Below the pieces are notes generated by a model. It did not search any database. It was not told the origin of the DNA and saw only the letters and a list, made by a program, of their open reading frames with translations. Made by a program: the position numbers and the translations under genes. From Parachlamydiales bacterium (GTDB taxonomy: Bacteria > Chlamydiota > Chlamydiia > Chlamydiales > Rhabdochlamydiaceae), in assembly GCA_020050965.1 (NCBI GenBank), contig JAGVJV010000200.1:1-6834 (forward strand): a stretch of DNA of 6,834 nucleotides. Direction: 5' to 3'. Shown piece by piece: positions 6,339 through 6,834 of the stretch (position 1 is its first letter; every line of letters begins with the position of its first letter).

Positions 6339-6361
6339 GGAAATTGGTTAGTCATTAAAAT
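6333..6361 (+). promoter_or_regulatory. Probable promoter of alaS
   Basis: TTGCAA (6333-6338) is followed after exactly 17 bases by TAAAAT (6356-6361), a 5 of 6 match to TATAAT. The expected transcription start at about 6367-6369 is directly before the ATG at 6370, so the alaS message would be leaderless or nearly so. The -35 hexamer is the one proposed for tkt. Confidence 0.5.
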
Positions 6362-6369
6362 TAAACGCT

Positions 6370-6834
6370 ATGCTATCACAGGAAATCCGCCGAAATTTTT
6401 TAAATTACTTCAAGAGCAAAGGGCATGCTGTTGTCCCCTCTTCTCCCGTCGTTCCCCATGAGGATCCCACTCTTCTTTTCACCAATGCGGGGATGAACCA
6501 ATTCAAAGATGTCTTCTTAGGAAGCAGCAAGAGGGATTATAAGCGGGCTGCCACTTCGCAAAAGTGTATTCGAGTCGGGGGAAAGCACAACGACCTCGAC
6601 AACGTGGGCCACACATCCAGGCACCTCACTTTTTTCGAAATGCTCGGCAATTTCTCTTTTGGCGATTACTTCAAAAAAGAGGCGATCGACCTCGCTTGGG
6701 AAGTGACGGACAAGGTCTTCCAATTTGATCCCGCTTATCTCTGGATCACGGTCTTTGAAAAGGATGATGAGGCGTTTGAGCTTTGGAAAAAGTATATGCC
6801 CGAAAATCGGATCATCCGCATGGGCGAAAAGGAC
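6370..6834 (+). CDS. alaS: Alanyl-tRNA synthetase, N-terminal part (cut off by the window)
   Basis: This class II aminoacyl-tRNA synthetase charges tRNA-Ala with alanine in the cytoplasm. The first 155 residues are visible, all within the aminoacylation domain; the full family protein is about 870 residues, so the editing and C-Ala domains lie beyond the right edge. Recognised stretches are DPTLLFTNAGMNQFKDVFLG at 32-51, the TSQKCIRVGGKHNDLDNVG segment at 62-80, and HLTFFEMLGNFSFGDYF at 85-101, nearly identical to the E. coli enzyme. The start is pinned: an in-frame TAG lies at 6349-6351, and the ATG gives the usual EIRRNFLNYFKSKGH beginning. There is no Shine-Dalgarno sequence, and a good -10 box ends 8 bases upstream. 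It is divergent from tkt, as recalled for Chlamydia. Identification is firm. Confidence 0.97.
   Translation, partial: MLSQEIRRNFLNYFKSKGHAVVPSSPVVPHEDPTLLFTNAGMNQFKDVFLGSSKRDYKRAATSQKCIRVGGKHNDLDNVGHTSRHLTFFEMLGNFSFGDYFKKEAIDLAWEVTDKVFQFDPAYLWITVFEKDDEAFELWKKYMPENRIIRMGEKD

Noticed and set aside
6517..6723. A 68-codon minus-strand open frame
   Set aside because: It is antisense to the highly conserved alaS catalytic domain.

Overview
The window most likely comes from a member of the phylum Chlamydiota, probably an environmental, Parachlamydia-like lineage. This rests on gene neighbourhoods recalled from chlamydial genomes, not on a search. rnc followed by radA, with a CT296-like hypothetical protein on the far side of rnc, matches Chlamydia trachomatis CT296-CT297-CT298. 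A transketolase gene divergent from alaS matches CT750-CT749. The protein sequences fit but were not aligned by computer.

Layout, left to right. Positions 1-1252 carry most of radA on the minus strand, with the 3' end cut off by the window edge. Positions 1239-1967 carry rnc (RNase III), also on the minus strand and overlapping radA by 14 bases; the two form an operon. A 60-base divergent region leads to a plus-strand gene (2028-2573) for a 181-residue protein that looks like the phytanoyl-CoA dioxygenase/2-oxoglutarate oxygenase fold without its iron ligands. It converges, 25 bases away, on a minus-strand stand-alone response-regulator receiver gene (2599 to about 3063). A second divergent region leads to a plus-strand PLP-dependent alpha-oxoamine-synthase-like gene (3165-4256), related to BioF but with a changed substrate region. 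A perfect 32-base palindrome (4258-4289), probably a two-way terminator, separates it from the convergent tkt gene (4294-6282, minus). A third divergent region leads to the 5' end of alaS (6370 to the right edge).

Most genes are housekeeping: DNA repair (radA), RNA processing (rnc), the pentose phosphate pathway (tkt) and translation (alaS). The three central genes are the accessory part. Nothing suggests a mobile element, CRISPR array, toxin system or phage, and no stretch above 300 bases lacks a gene. I do not see a clear new multi-gene system.

The most interesting signals are regulatory. In two of the three divergent gaps, a palindromic TTGCAA hexamer is placed so that it could be the -35 box for promoters on both strands. 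In addition, the start codons of the CT296-like gene and alaS lie exactly 8 bases after a good -10 box and have no Shine-Dalgarno sequence, which suggests leaderless or nearly leaderless messages.
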